Shown here: in pieces, positions 7,930 through 16,434 of the stretch
Layout of the letters: every line of letters begins with the position of its first letter
Position numbering within the stretch: position 1 is the stretch's first letter
Assembly (NCBI GenBank): GCA_036541255.1
Contig: JAZHDD010000059.1
Span: forward strand, 89,056-153,055
Length of the DNA: 64,000 nt
Direction: 5' to 3'
From: Paucidesulfovibrio sp036541255
GTDB lineage: Bacteria > Desulfobacterota > Desulfovibrionia > Desulfovibrionales > Desulfovibrionaceae
Translations under genes and position numbers: made by a program
Notes under the pieces: generated by a model
What the model saw: the letters and a program-made list of their open reading frames with translations, nothing else
What the model was told of the DNA's origin: nothing
The model's database searches: none

Positions 7930-9345
7930 TTAGAACTTGTACTCGATGCCCAGGGTCATGCGAGCAGCGTCATCGTCGTCACCGTTGTTGGCGGTGGCCC
8001 AGACATCGGAGTCGAAGTCGGCGGCGATGTAACCGATACCCAGGGTAGCGGTCAGCTGGTCGTAGATCTTGTACTGGTTCACGATGCTGAATTCCCAAAT
8101 GGAATCCTGATCGGTCAGGGTGCGGCCGTAGGCCACGGAACCGAACACGGCGTCGTTGCCGGTGAAGCGGTCGCCGATGGACTCGTCGTTGGTGCCCTGA
8201 GCGTACATGATGGTGATGGAGTGGGTCAGGCCCTCAAGGAAGGAAATGTCCTTGAAGTTCATGCCCAGCTGCCAGTTGCCCATCTGCTGAGCGACGGACT
8301 GCAGGCCGTTGTCGATAGCCATGCCACCGGAATTGAAGAAGTAGTTGCCGAAGCCGTAGTCGCCGCCAACGGTGGGCAGGCGCTCGGAGTCGCCGTTGCC
8401 TTCGGAGGAGTTTCCATCCTCACCGGAGGAGTAGGAGAAGAACAGCTCGGGGGTCACGAAATCAAAACCAGTGTAGGAGACAGCCAGGTCGGCCAACCAA
8501 CCGGAACGGTCCAGGTTGTCCTGGCCGGCGGAGGAGTTGCCGTAGATGAAGCTGGCGGTCAGCTTGATGGGATCGAACATGGTCAGGTCGAAGGTCAGGC
8601 CGCCGTACCACACGGACAGGCTGCCGTCTTCTTCCATGGCCAGGGTGTTGTTGGAGGTCAGCAGGCCGACACCAACAGCATTGTAACGGTTGACGTTGCC
8701 GCCGGCAACCATGCCCTGCAGGAACTGCTCACCGGAGTAGCCATAGGCCAAGTACGGGGTCAGAGCGACGCCGTCAAAGGACAGGGGCACGGCCGCGAAC
8801 AGGATGTCCATGGCGGTGTTGGCTTCTTCAGCATCCCACAGGTGGCTGTAAGGACGAGCCCAACCAGCCAGCAGGGAGACGTTGTCGGTCAGAGGAGCGG
8901 ACATGACGAAAGCAGCCACGTCGTTGTCCAGGACCGGGTTGCCAGCAGCGCCGGCGGGCAGAGCCAGGGGCATAAGACCAGCGTAGAAAGCGATGTCAGT
9001 GTTCGGCCACACCCAGTTGATGTAGGCGGACTTGACTTCGATCTGGGTCTGGTCAGCGTCGAAACGGGTGAAACCGGCAGGGTTGCCCCATTCAGTGGAA
9101 CCGATTTCGATCTGCAGAGCGCCCATCAGGTTCTCATTCGCAGTGAAGTTGAACTGGGTGCGCAAGCGCTGACGGACGTCGAAGTCGGACTCGACGTCAC
9201 CAGCGTTGTCGCTGAAATCTTCGTTGTCAGTCCACTGAGCGAAGATTTTCCAAGAACCGGTGGCGGTGAGGTCGGCGGCGGCAGCCATGGAGGCGGTGCC
9301 GAGGACCATGGCGAGCAGAGTCGCCAGAACCACGATGCGTTTCAT
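7930..9345 (-). CDS. Outer-membrane porin (Desulfovibrio type)
   Basis: This 471-residue beta-barrel protein starts with a clear signal peptide (MKRIVVLATLLAMVLG...AAA, cleavage near residue 24). It ends in EYKF with a terminal phenylalanine, the usual signal for BAM-dependent insertion. Many alternating aromatic/hydrophobic strands and Asp/Asn/Gly-rich turns are visible. It resembles the abundant homotrimeric porins of Desulfovibrio, which should admit small hydrophilic solutes. AAGGAAGG precedes the ATG. It has its own strong promoter and terminator, so it is probably a single-gene, highly expressed unit. Codon use looks strongly biased (frequent CTG, GGC and AAC), consistent with high expression. 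Confidence 0.88.
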   Translation of the reverse strand: MKRIVVLATLLAMVLGTASMAAAADLTATGSWKIFAQWTDNEDFSDNAGDVESDFDVRQRLRTQFNFTANENLMGALQIEIGSTEWGNPAGFTRFDADQTQIEVKSAYINWVWPNTDIAFYAGLMPLALPAGAAGNPVLDNDVAAFVMSAPLTDNVSLLAGWARPYSHLWDAEEANTAMDILFAAVPLSFDGVALTPYLAYGYSGEQFLQGMVAGGNVNRYNAVGVGLLTSNNTLAMEEDGSLSVWYGGLTFDLTMFDPIKLTASFIYGNSSAGQDNLDRSGWLADLAVSYTGFDFVTPELFFSYSSGEDGNSSEGNGDSERLPTVGGDYGFGNYFFNSGGMAIDNGLQSVAQQMGNWQLGMNFKDISFLEGLTHSITIMYAQGTNDESIGDRFTGNDAVFGSVAYGRTLTDQDSIWEFSIVNQYKIYDQLTATLGIGYIAADFDSDVWATANNGDDDDAARMTLGIEYKF

Positions 9346-9406
9346 GTTGTTTCCTTCCTTCTTTGCAGTTTGAAAGCCAGCCAAAACAACCCTATCCTTC
9401 AGCGCC

Positions 9407-9435
9407 CTTATACAGAGGCCAAAACTGCTTTGCAA
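9407..9435 (-). promoter_or_regulatory. Sigma-70-type promoter of the porin gene
   Basis: On the minus strand TTGCAA (9430-9435) and TATAAG (9407-9412) are separated by exactly 17 bases. This puts the start point about 60 bases before the porin ATG. AT-rich sequence with T and A runs lies upstream and could act as an UP-like element. Confidence 0.6.
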
Positions 9436-9620
9436 GGGTTTTTGACCATTTTTTTGACAAAAGTTAAATTTTTTTTACCGTCGAAATATTTGTACTCTTA
9501 GAGCGTTCTTTGATTATAAAGTTAATTGTTTCAGCGAACAAGGATGCATTTTTTGCTGAAAAACATAATGACCTGAAGGGGAATGTTGCCTTTGTCGAAA
9601 AAAATGACAAGTATCGATCC

Positions 9621-11462
9621 ATGAACACGGGCTTTGTTTTTCGGGGCGAAGAGTATCCGTCCACTCCTGGCGTCTATCTGATGAAAGGAGCGTCCGGGAG
9701 TATTTTATATGTGGGCAAGGCCAAGGCGCTTCGTAAACGGCTGGCTTCCTATTTCCGGCCCGGAGCACGGCTCACCCCCAAGACCTCGGCCTTGGTCGCC
9801 CGAGTGCGAACAGTGGATACGTTGCTGGCTTCCACGGAAAAAGAAGCTTTGCTGTTGGAAGCCAGTCTGATCAAGAAACACCGGCCTCCCTACAATATCG
9901 TTCTGCGTGACGATAAGCAGTACGTCTTGTTCCGTCTGGAAAAGAACGGCGAATATCCCCGGTTGCTCATGACGCGTCGAGTCGTACGTGACGGATCCGT
10001 CTATTTCGGTCCTTTTACCTCTGCGGCTGCGGCGCGTCAGACCTGGAAACTCATCGGCAAGGCGTTTCCTTTGCGCAAGTGTTCCGACAACGTGTTCCGC
10101 AACCGGGTTCGGCCTTGTCTTTATTATGATATCGGCCAGTGCTGGGCGCCCTGCGTCCGTGATGTGGATAAAACAGCTTATAAGGATGTCGTGCGCCGGG
10201 TGGAGTTTTTTTTGCGTGGACGGACCAGCGAATTATTGGCGACCCTGGAGCGCGAAATGCAACAGCATGCCGAAGGGTTGCGGTTTGAACAGGCCGCGGA
10301 GTCGCGTGACTTGATACGCGACGTGCGCCGGACATTGGAACGGCAGACAGCAGTGTTGCAACGGGAGGCGGACCTGGATGTCCTGGCCTTGACGGAAACC
10401 TCTTCCGGGTTGGGACTGGGGCAATTGTTCGTGCGACAGGGACGGCTGCTTGATGAAAAACGGTTTTCCTGGCCGGGCCTGACTCTGGACGAAGGGCCGG
10501 AGGTTTTGCAAAGCTTTTTGGTACAATTTTACGAAGCAGGCCGCATTGTTCCTGAGCGAATAGTCTTGCCCTACGAATTGGATGTGGCGCTGGCCGCAGA
10601 GTTATTGACGGAGCGACGCGGCGGCTTGGTTCGTGTCAGCCCTGCCACGACGTCGGAAGAACGGGGCCTTGTGGATTTGGCGCGTACGGTTGCTGCACGG
10701 CCTGATCCGCGGGAACAAGTTTCGGATATCACGGAATTACTGCGCAGCAGATTGCGTCTCGGCGCTGCGGCGGAACGCATTGAGGGAGTGGATGCATCCC
10801 ATCTTTCCGGGCAGGGATTGCGCGTCGGACAAGTCGTGTTTGTGCAGGGGCGCCCTGTGACCAGCGAATACCGTCTGTTTGCGTTTCCCGAGCTGGAGGG
10901 AGCATCCGACGATTACGGTGCCCTGGCAGCCTGGGCGCGGCGTCGGGTTGACGCGGGGCCGCCTTGGCCTGATTTGATTTTGTTGGACGGAGGCAAGGGG
11001 CAGCTCGCTGTGGTGGAGCGTGCTTTTGCCGAATGCCGTTCGTCAGGCGTGGAAGTACCGTTTCTTGAATTGTCGGCCATTGCCAAAGGGCCTTCGCGAC
11101 GTGCCGGGGAACTGGAAGACCGCATTTTTCGTCCTGGTCGAAAGAACCATGTCAATTTGAAGTCAGGATCGCCTGAATTGCTTTTCCTGCAACGGGTGCG
11201 CGACGAAGCGCATCGCTTTGTGCTGGGCATGCAACGTCGTTCCCGGAAAAAGCAGATTTTGCAGAGCGAAGTGCAGGCCTTGCCTGGGATCGGCCCAAAA
11301 ACAGCGCGGCTGCTCTGGGACCATTTTGGGTCTCTTGAGGCCATGCTTGCCGCTGATGTGCCGGCGTTGCGGAATGTTTCGGGAATAGGCGCAAAAAGAG
11401 CCGCGCAACTGCACACGGCTCTTTCGAGATTGCGAACAAGCCGCGGTTCTTCGACGGATTGA
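9621..11462 (+). CDS. uvrC: Excinuclease ABC subunit C
   Basis: UvrC makes both incisions in nucleotide excision repair. The 613-residue protein starts with a GIY-YIG nuclease domain (PGVYLMKG...ILYVGKAKALRKRL). A cysteine-containing region and a UVR motif (about residues 200-235) follow, then the RNase H-like C-terminal nuclease (IEGVDASHLSGQ) and a helix-hairpin-helix pair at the end. I chose the ATG at 9621 because the family homology starts there. No clear ribosome binding site is seen, and an upstream in-frame start at 9510 would add 37 low-complexity residues. The gene is convergent with the UPF0173 gene. Confidence 0.93.
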   Translation: MNTGFVFRGEEYPSTPGVYLMKGASGSILYVGKAKALRKRLASYFRPGARLTPKTSALVARVRTVDTLLASTEKEALLLEASLIKKHRPPYNIVLRDDKQYVLFRLEKNGEYPRLLMTRRVVRDGSVYFGPFTSAAAARQTWKLIGKAFPLRKCSDNVFRNRVRPCLYYDIGQCWAPCVRDVDKTAYKDVVRRVEFFLRGRTSELLATLEREMQQHAEGLRFEQAAESRDLIRDVRRTLERQTAVLQREADLDVLALTETSSGLGLGQLFVRQGRLLDEKRFSWPGLTLDEGPEVLQSFLVQFYEAGRIVPERIVLPYELDVALAAELLTERRGGLVRVSPATTSEERGLVDLARTVAARPDPREQVSDITELLRSRLRLGAAAERIEGVDASHLSGQGLRVGQVVFVQGRPVTSEYRLFAFPELEGASDDYGALAAWARRRVDAGPPWPDLILLDGGKGQLAVVERAFAECRSSGVEVPFLELSAIAKGPSRRAGELEDRIFRPGRKNHVNLKSGSPELLFLQRVRDEAHRFVLGMQRRSRKKQILQSEVQALPGIGPKTARLLWDHFGSLEAMLAADVPALRNVSGIGAKRAAQLHTALSRLRTSRGSSTD

Positions 11463-11467
11463 CACAA

Positions 11468-12148
11468 TCAGCCGAAGTCGAGCGTTTGTCCTGGCTTGAG
11501 CGCGACGAGTTCGGTGTCTGGCGCAGCCAGACGAAGTTGTTCCGCAAAATCATCCGTATTTTGCTCAAGAACAGGGAATGTACCCCAATGCATGGGGACC
11601 ACCATGCGGCATCCAAGCAGCTTGCAGGCATACGCGGCTTGACGTGGATCCATGGTGTAATGACCGCCGATGGGCAGCAGGGCCAGATCTATTTTGTGGA
11701 AGACGCTGAAGAGTTGCATGCTGCCAAAGAGGCCCGTATCGCCTGCATGGTAAAGGCAGAATCCGTCAGGCATGGTAAGAATATAGCCGGTTGCCGCGCC
11801 CGTGGCCGAGGAATGCATGGCCTGGACCATATGTACGGCCACGCCGGCAACGTTCACCGTGCCGCCGATGTTCATGTCCAGCGCCAGTTCCTGGGGCAAC
11901 CCTTGCTTGACGAGACTGCCTACGGTGTCGGCCACGCCGACCAGGGTGGCTTTGGATGCCCGGCAGATTTCCAAGGCTTGCCCCACGTGGTCTCCGTGGT
12001 CATGGGTCAGCAATACCGCGTCCACTTGTCCTATTTCGGTGTAGAGTACAGGGGTGGTGGGATTGCCCTGAAAGAACGGATCAATGACGATGGTTTTGCC
12101 GTTCACACGAATGCGGAAGTTGGAATGTCCGTACCAGGTCAGTTCCAT
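11468..12148 (-). CDS. UPF0173 family metal-dependent hydrolase
   Basis: This is a 226-residue protein of the metallo-beta-lactamase fold. The metal-binding motif THDHGDH, a second-site HSS, a HAGDTG motif and a final MHWGTFP histidine are all present, as in UPF0173 proteins such as B. subtilis YtkL. The substrate is unknown. It follows ubiX by 12 bases on the same strand and ends six bases from the convergent uvrC stop. Confidence 0.88.
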   Translation of the reverse strand: MELTWYGHSNFRIRVNGKTIVIDPFFQGNPTTPVLYTEIGQVDAVLLTHDHGDHVGQALEICRASKATLVGVADTVGSLVKQGLPQELALDMNIGGTVNVAGVAVHMVQAMHSSATGAATGYILTMPDGFCLYHAGDTGLFGSMQLFSVFHKIDLALLPIGGHYTMDPRQAAYACKLLGCRMVVPMHWGTFPVLEQNTDDFAEQLRLAAPDTELVALKPGQTLDFG

Positions 12149-12160
12149 GGTGTGCTCCTT

Positions 12161-12730
12161 CTATTCTCCCCAACGGGAGGAAAGTTGGTGGCTGATACCA
12201 AGCTGGTCCAGAATGCGGCCTGCAAGATGGTCCACGAGGTCGGCGATGCTCAACGGGTTGTGGTAGAATCCTGGACAGGCGGGCAGGATGGTCGCGCCTG
12301 CGCGTTTGGCTTGCAGCATGTTGCGCAAGTGGATTTCATTGAGGGGTGTTTCCCGGGGGACCAGAATCAACGGGCGGTTTTCCTTGAGTGTGACGTCTGC
12401 AGCGCGATGGATAAGGTTGTTGCCCATGCCGTTGGCTATGGCCGCCAAGCTGGCCATGCTGCATGGGCAGACGATCATGCCGTGATGTATCCAGGAACCG
12501 CTTGCCGGCGGCGCTCCGATGTCAGAGACCTTGTGCGCAGCGCAGGCAGGGCCGGTCAGGTCTACAGTGGAATTTCCCGTCTCTCGTTTCATGACTTCCC
12601 GTGCGGCGTCTGAAATGATGAGGTGCAGTTCAATGTCGTCCCGACCGCCAAGTTCTCCTGCCAAAGCGGTGGCGTAGGCCGAGCCGCTTGCGCCTGTGAC
12701 GGCGAGTATGATGCGTTTTTTCATGTCCAT
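12161..12730 (-). CDS. ubiX: UbiX-type flavin prenyltransferase
   Basis: UbiX attaches a dimethylallyl group to FMN to make prenylated FMN, the cofactor of UbiD-type decarboxylases. The protein starts with the flavin-binding segment VTGASGSAYA. It also has the CPCSMASLAAIANG and VPRETPLNEIHLRNM motifs typical of UbiX/Pad1. Tandem possible starts exist (12724, 12730, 12739) and no good ribosome binding site separates them, so the start is uncertain by a few residues. The longer open frame upstream crosses a tRNA gene and is not real. A UbiD homologue is encoded near 25 kb. Confidence 0.9.
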   Translation of the reverse strand: MDMKKRIILAVTGASGSAYATALAGELGGRDDIELHLIISDAAREVMKRETGNSTVDLTGPACAAHKVSDIGAPPASGSWIHHGMIVCPCSMASLAAIANGMGNNLIHRAADVTLKENRPLILVPRETPLNEIHLRNMLQAKRAGATILPACPGFYHNPLSIADLVDHLAGRILDQLGISHQLSSRWGE

Positions 12731-12803
12731 AGAATACATCAGCGGAGTAGGAGTGACAAGGCGAAGCGTGCTTGTCGGATTAGTAGTCCTAGGGTAAAAG
12801 GAG

Positions 12804-12830
12804 TTGACAGCGGCAAGGATGGAGTATAGC
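12804..12830 (+). promoter_or_regulatory. Promoter of tRNA-Arg
   Basis: TTGACA at 12804-12809 is followed by TATAGC at 12825-12830. The spacer is 15 bases, slightly short. It lies just before the tRNA gene at 12844 with no other reading frame between. Confidence 0.4.
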
Positions 12831-12843
12831 GATTCCCACTCGC

Positions 12844-12920
12844 GGGCAATTAGCTCAGATGGATAGAGCGCCAGCCTCCGGAGCTGGAGGCCGCAGGTTC
12901 GAATCCTGCATTGCCCACCA
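12844..12920 (+). tRNA. tRNA-Arg (anticodon CCG)
   Basis: The seven-base acceptor stem GGGCAAT pairs with ATTGCCC. A D-arm, an anticodon arm CCAGC-CTCCGGA-GCTGG with CCG in the loop, and a T-arm with GGTTCGAATCC are all present. The CCA end is encoded (12918-12920). Confidence 0.95.
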
Positions 12921-12931
12921 TGACTGTATGG

Positions 12932-12967
12932 AATCCGACCACATATTGTGGTCGGATTTTTCTTTTT
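12932..12967 (+). terminator. Rho-independent terminator after tRNA-Arg
   Basis: A 12-base-pair stem (AATCCGACCACA paired with TGTGGTCGGATT, three-base loop) is followed by TTCTTTTT. Confidence 0.8.
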
Positions 12968-13583
12968 AAGCTTTTGATGATTTTGAGTTGCAAAACCATT
13001 GATCGTTTTAGTGGAAAAAATGTGCAAGATATTATTATATGCTAATGTTTTTTGACTACTTTGGAGTAATGTTGTGTTCAGATAAAGTATGTCTGAATTC
13101 AATATTAATGCACATAGGAACTCGCACTCTAGAGACTGATGAGCGTAGTTGTATCGATTGAGTTGATATTTGTCAGGCAATGTATCGCGATGCTCTTTTT
13201 TTTCTCCATTATAGACAAACGCAAAAGCACTTTTTATATGACATGTATTGTTATTGGAGTGCTGCCTAATTTGTTTTATTGATATTATATAACTTTTCCT
13301 TTTGGATTTAATACGCTGTTTCTTGTCCAGGAAAGCGATGGTCTTGTCATAAAACAAGAATACAGGCTTTGTTTTGAGATTGAATGCTTGCCTGTGCTTT
13401 GCAGTAAATCTCATTATTCATTGTTTTGTCTTTTTATTACAGCGTATTGTGTTAATTTTTTAATCGCTGATTTTTTATTCTACACCTCTTCACAAGACAA
13501 AGGTTTAGACCTATGCAGGCTCATTCACGACGGGAGAGGCTGTTGCCTTGACCTATCGCCGATCGAACCAACAGGAGCAACGA
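12968..13583 (+). other. AT-rich gene-free stretch next to tRNA-Arg
   Basis: About 600 bases are markedly richer in A and T than the surrounding genes and hold no believable reading frame. The frames that cross it lack start sites and family sequence, or run into the tRNA. It may hold the promoter of the response regulator at its right end. No direct repeat of the tRNA 3' end was found by eye, so an old integration event cannot be shown. Confidence 0.5.
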
Positions 13584-13985
13584 ATGGCTCTCAAGATTCT
13601 TTTGATTGATGACGAGGAAAGTCTGAGCGAGGTGCACCGTAAGCGGTTGCATCATCGTGGGTATGAGGTGTTGGTCGCCTCAAGCGGCAAACAATCTTTG
13701 GAGGTTGTGGCGAACCATGATGATATCGCCGTGGCCGTGCTTGACGTGCGTATGCCTGGGATGGACGGCATCGAACTGACTTCACGATTGAAGCAGGTGC
13801 GTCCCGACTTGGAAATCATAATTCTCACAGCATATAATACGCCTCTTTGTCGTATTGAATGTGCTCGTTGGGGGGCCCGTGATTTCCTTGTTAAACCGGT
13901 GGATGTAGATGAATTGGTCGCATCCATTGACAAGGCAGCTGCTGCGCGTGCCGATCGTATCGCCCGAATGGAGCGGACTGCCTAA
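13584..13985 (+). CDS. Single-domain response regulator
   Basis: This 133-residue receiver domain has no output domain. The acidic pocket (IDDEE near residue 8), the phospho-acceptor D54 in LDVRMPG, the T of LTAYN and the lysine of FLVKPVD are all present. AGGAG lies seven bases before the ATG at 13584; an upstream in-frame start at 13548 is weaker. It may signal through protein contacts. No kinase gene is adjacent. It lies 86 bases before a SulP transporter on the same strand, and a link between them is possible but unproven. Confidence 0.9.
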   Translation: MALKILLIDDEESLSEVHRKRLHHRGYEVLVASSGKQSLEVVANHDDIAVAVLDVRMPGMDGIELTSRLKQVRPDLEIIILTAYNTPLCRIECARWGARDFLVKPVDVDELVASIDKAAAARADRIARMERTA

Positions 13986-13991
13986 AAACGA

Positions 13992-14005
13992 GTGCGTTAA
14001 CGCAC
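13992..14005 (+). repeat. 14-bp perfect palindrome
   Basis: GTGCGTTAACGCAC is its own reverse complement and starts seven bases after the response regulator stop. It could be a binding site for a dimeric regulator. Confidence 0.5.
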
Positions 14006-14021
14006 ATTACCCACTTTAACC

Positions 14022-14043
14022 TTGCCGAATTGGCAAATTTTTT
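14022..14043 (+). terminator. Weak hairpin with T-run between the regulator and SulP genes
   Basis: TTGCC pairs with GGCAA around a five-base loop and is followed by ATTTTTTCC. The stem is short, so it would terminate only partly or act as an attenuator. Confidence 0.4.
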
Positions 14044-14062
14044 CCTGTAAAATTACAGGAGG
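14044..14062 (+). promoter_or_regulatory. Hairpin overlapping the SulP ribosome binding site
   Basis: CCTGTAA (14044-14050) pairs with TTACAGG (14053-14059) across a two-base centre. It takes up the first part of the AGGAGG Shine-Dalgarno at 14057-14062. Folding in the mRNA would limit ribosome access to the ATG at 14072. Confidence 0.4.
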
Positions 14063-14071
14063 CCTATAGTT

Positions 14072-15703
14072 ATGTCTTTTCAAAAGATACGTGGTGATAT
14101 TTTTGGAGGACTCACGGCCGGTGTTATTGCTCTTCCTCTGGCTCTGGCCTTTGGAGTGGCCAGTGGACTGGGGCCCGCAGCCGGGCTGTATGGCGCCATT
14201 GCATTGGGGCTTTTGGCGGCAGTGTTCGGAGGTACCAGGACCCAAGTCTCAGGCCCTACCGGCCCCATGACCGTGGTTACGGCAGCTGCTGTGGCATCCT
14301 TTGGCGGGGATTTATCCTGTGTTCTGTTGGTGGTCCTGCTGGCCGGTTTGTTGCAGGTCGTCTATGGTCTGGGCGGTCTCGGAGCTTTTGTTCGCTATAT
14401 TCCCTATCCCGTGATTTCAGGCTTCATGAGCGGTATCGGGATGATCATCATTTTTTTGCAGTTACAGCCGCTTTTGGGTGTCGCTGCGATGAATTCGCCT
14501 TTGCATGCCGTTCTGGCGCTTCCCGGTGCCTTGGCCCATGTGGATATGGCCAGCCTGGCTTTGGGGGTGGCGAGTATGGCCGTGGTCTTTCTCACCCCAG
14601 GACGAATCTCGCGGGTTATTCCATCACCGCTCATCGCCCTCGTGGTACTCAGTGTCGTGGCGACTGTGATGAAATTGCAGGTGCCTGTCATCGGCAGCAT
14701 CCCCTCTGGCTTGCCCGGATTCCATCTGCCGTCTTTTTTTGCGCAAGACTGGGGAAAAGTATTGGGATTCGCTTTCAGTCTCAGTTTGCTCGGCACTATC
14801 GACACCTTGTTGACGTCCATCATCTCGGATTCCCTGACTCGCGATCGGCATGATCCCCGACGTGAACTTATTGGCCAGGGCATAGGCAACATGTTCGCCG
14901 CACTCACGGGAGGCCTGGCCGGAGCAGGAGCGACCATGCGTACCGTGGTGAACATCAAGGCCGGAGGAAATTCACGCTTGTCTGGCGTGATCCATGCGTT
15001 GTTTCTTCTGGCTGTGTTGCTTGGACTCGGTCCGTTGGCCTCACATATTCCCTTGGCGGTCTTGGCGGGAATTTTGTTCAAGGTTGGCGTGGATATTCTT
15101 GATTATCGCATGCTTCGTTTGCTGCGTTTCGCTCCGAAGCCCGACGTGATCGTGATGGTGACGGTGTTTTTTGTAACGGTATTTTTTGATCTGATTGTTG
15201 CCGTAGGAGTGGGCGTGACCATGGCGTCCTTGCTTTTAACCTATCGCATGTCCCGGCAGACGCAAGTCAAGGTCAGCGAGGTTGAACCATCTGGCGAACA
15301 GTTGGAGCGCGAACGTGAGCTTATTGAATTGAGCGGTCGTACGGTTCGCGTCATCAGTGTGCGCGGCCCGTTCTTTTTCGGCTCGTCCGCGCAGATGCAG
15401 GACAAGGTTGATAAGCTGCTGGGCACGCGAGTGGTTATTGTGGAATGTCTGGACGTGCCGTTCATGGATCTTTCCGCCGTTTTTGCCCTGGGAGAAATGA
15501 TTGAAAAGCTCAAGGCCGCGGGAGTGGACGTGATTGTTGCGGCCGCATCGGAACATCTGCGAGGATTGGAAAAATGCGGCATCGTTCGCATGATTGGAAC
15601 GGACCATGTTTTCAGCGACCACGAGGCCGCTGTGGAATGTGCATTGTCGGCGGTTGCTCTGACCGAAGCAGGGACGACCGATTACGCTCTTACCACTCCT
15701 TGA
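14072..15703 (+). CDS. SulP family anion transporter with STAS domain
   Basis: This 543-residue inner-membrane transporter has the SLC26/SulP layout. About ten or more membrane segments start with GVIALPLALAFGVASGLGP and continue through the SGPTGPMTVV motif. A C-terminal cytoplasmic STAS domain covers about residues 420-530. Family members move sulfate, bicarbonate or other anions with sodium or protons. The early TGPMTV signature is shared by sulfate- and bicarbonate-type members, so the substrate is open; sulfate import would suit a sulfate reducer. The start follows AGGAGG by nine bases. Its 3' end overlaps the convergent DUF486 gene by 14 bases. Confidence 0.9.
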   Translation: MSFQKIRGDIFGGLTAGVIALPLALAFGVASGLGPAAGLYGAIALGLLAAVFGGTRTQVSGPTGPMTVVTAAAVASFGGDLSCVLLVVLLAGLLQVVYGLGGLGAFVRYIPYPVISGFMSGIGMIIIFLQLQPLLGVAAMNSPLHAVLALPGALAHVDMASLALGVASMAVVFLTPGRISRVIPSPLIALVVLSVVATVMKLQVPVIGSIPSGLPGFHLPSFFAQDWGKVLGFAFSLSLLGTIDTLLTSIISDSLTRDRHDPRRELIGQGIGNMFAALTGGLAGAGATMRTVVNIKAGGNSRLSGVIHALFLLAVLLGLGPLASHIPLAVLAGILFKVGVDILDYRMLRLLRFAPKPDVIVMVTVFFVTVFFDLIVAVGVGVTMASLLLTYRMSRQTQVKVSEVEPSGEQLERERELIELSGRTVRVISVRGPFFFGSSAQMQDKVDKLLGTRVVIVECLDVPFMDLSAVFALGEMIEKLKAAGVDVIVAAASEHLRGLEKCGIVRMIGTDHVFSDHEAAVECALSAVALTEAGTTDYALTTP

Positions 15704-16040
15704 AGATGACAAATGTGGCCAGGACGATGAGCGCGAAACCAAGAATATGATTCCAACGAATGCGTTCACCTAAATACAAAATGGAGAAGCCGAGGAATAC
15801 CGTAAGCGAGATGACTTCTTGGATTGTCTTCAGTTCAACGGCGTTGAAATGGCCATAGCCGATGCGGTTGGCCGGAACCTGAAAGCAGTATTCGAAAAAT
15901 GCGATTCCCCAGCTCGCAAGGATGACGACAAGCAGGGGGACTGCCTTGAAGCGAAGATGGCCATACCAGGCAAAGGTCATAAACAGGTTGGATACTGCCA
16001 AAAGGCCTACTGTGGTGACGGGAATCCCAGGAAAACTCAT
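15690..16040 (-). CDS. DUF486 / DMT-type small membrane protein
   Basis: This is a 116-residue protein with four membrane segments, matching the DUF486 family in the drug/metabolite transporter superfamily. Features seen are FMTFAWYGHL near the start, a central FFEYCFQVPANRIGYG segment, and a final LGERIRWNHILGF region that resembles half of an EmaA/SMR-like transporter. It is convergent with the SulP gene, and the two stop codons lie inside each other's coding sequence. The function is unknown. Confidence 0.82.
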   Translation of the reverse strand: MSFPGIPVTTVGLLAVSNLFMTFAWYGHLRFKAVPLLVVILASWGIAFFEYCFQVPANRIGYGHFNAVELKTIQEVISLTVFLGFSILYLGERIRWNHILGFALIVLATFVIFKEW

Positions 16041-16434
16041 CTGGCTCTCCTTTGCTGGTGGCAGGCGTTGATTAAGTGAGCGGTAGTCTCACAGGTTTTC
16101 AGAGACGGCAAGCAGAAAAATGGTTCGTCAACATGAATAAAACAGCATATTCGGTGAGGGATTGATGAGCGTTTTATATCAGGCCGTAATTTTGTGAAAA
16201 ATAAATTCACATAGTGCTTTTTATTTCTTGACGAGGCTCTTTGCTTGGCGTAAGCAGAGGTAACTTTGAATCCAGTGGCGTCCATGGAGACGCGGTCGCA
16301 CACGGTCGACCCGAGCTGGCGAGATTATACCGGGGTTTGCAAGGGGCAGTGCGGCATCTTGTGCACTGTCCCTTGTTTTTAGGCGCATGGGCGCCATAGA
16401 ACAGTTATACGATTTACTTGGAGATTTTGTAGGA
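16041..16434 (+). other. Gene-free region before the RRM gene
   Basis: This 390-base region holds no believable gene. Its left half is AT-rich. A TTGACG box is at 16228, with only a poor -10 at the right distance. The right half is GC-rich, with a small stem GCGTC/GACGC near 16283, and ends in a terminator-like hairpin. It could be a leader or a small RNA gene, but nothing identifies it. Confidence 0.4.
16340..16381 (+). terminator. Terminator-like hairpin upstream of the RRM gene
   Basis: AAGGGGCAGTGC pairs with GCACTGTCCCTT (one G-U pair) around a ten-base loop and is followed by GTTTTTAGG. It lies about 55 bases before the RRM start, so it ends an upstream short transcript or acts as an attenuator. 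Confidence 0.6.

Noticed and set aside
7849..9501. 550-codon plus-strand frame
   Set aside because: It is the mirror of the porin gene. The valine/glycine-rich translation has no signal peptide or family sequence, and the minus-strand porin is certain.
12731..13414. N-terminal extension of the ubiX reading frame to 417 codons
   Set aside because: It runs across the tRNA-Arg gene and the AT-rich stretch, has no family sequence, and the real UbiX N-terminus is at about 12730.
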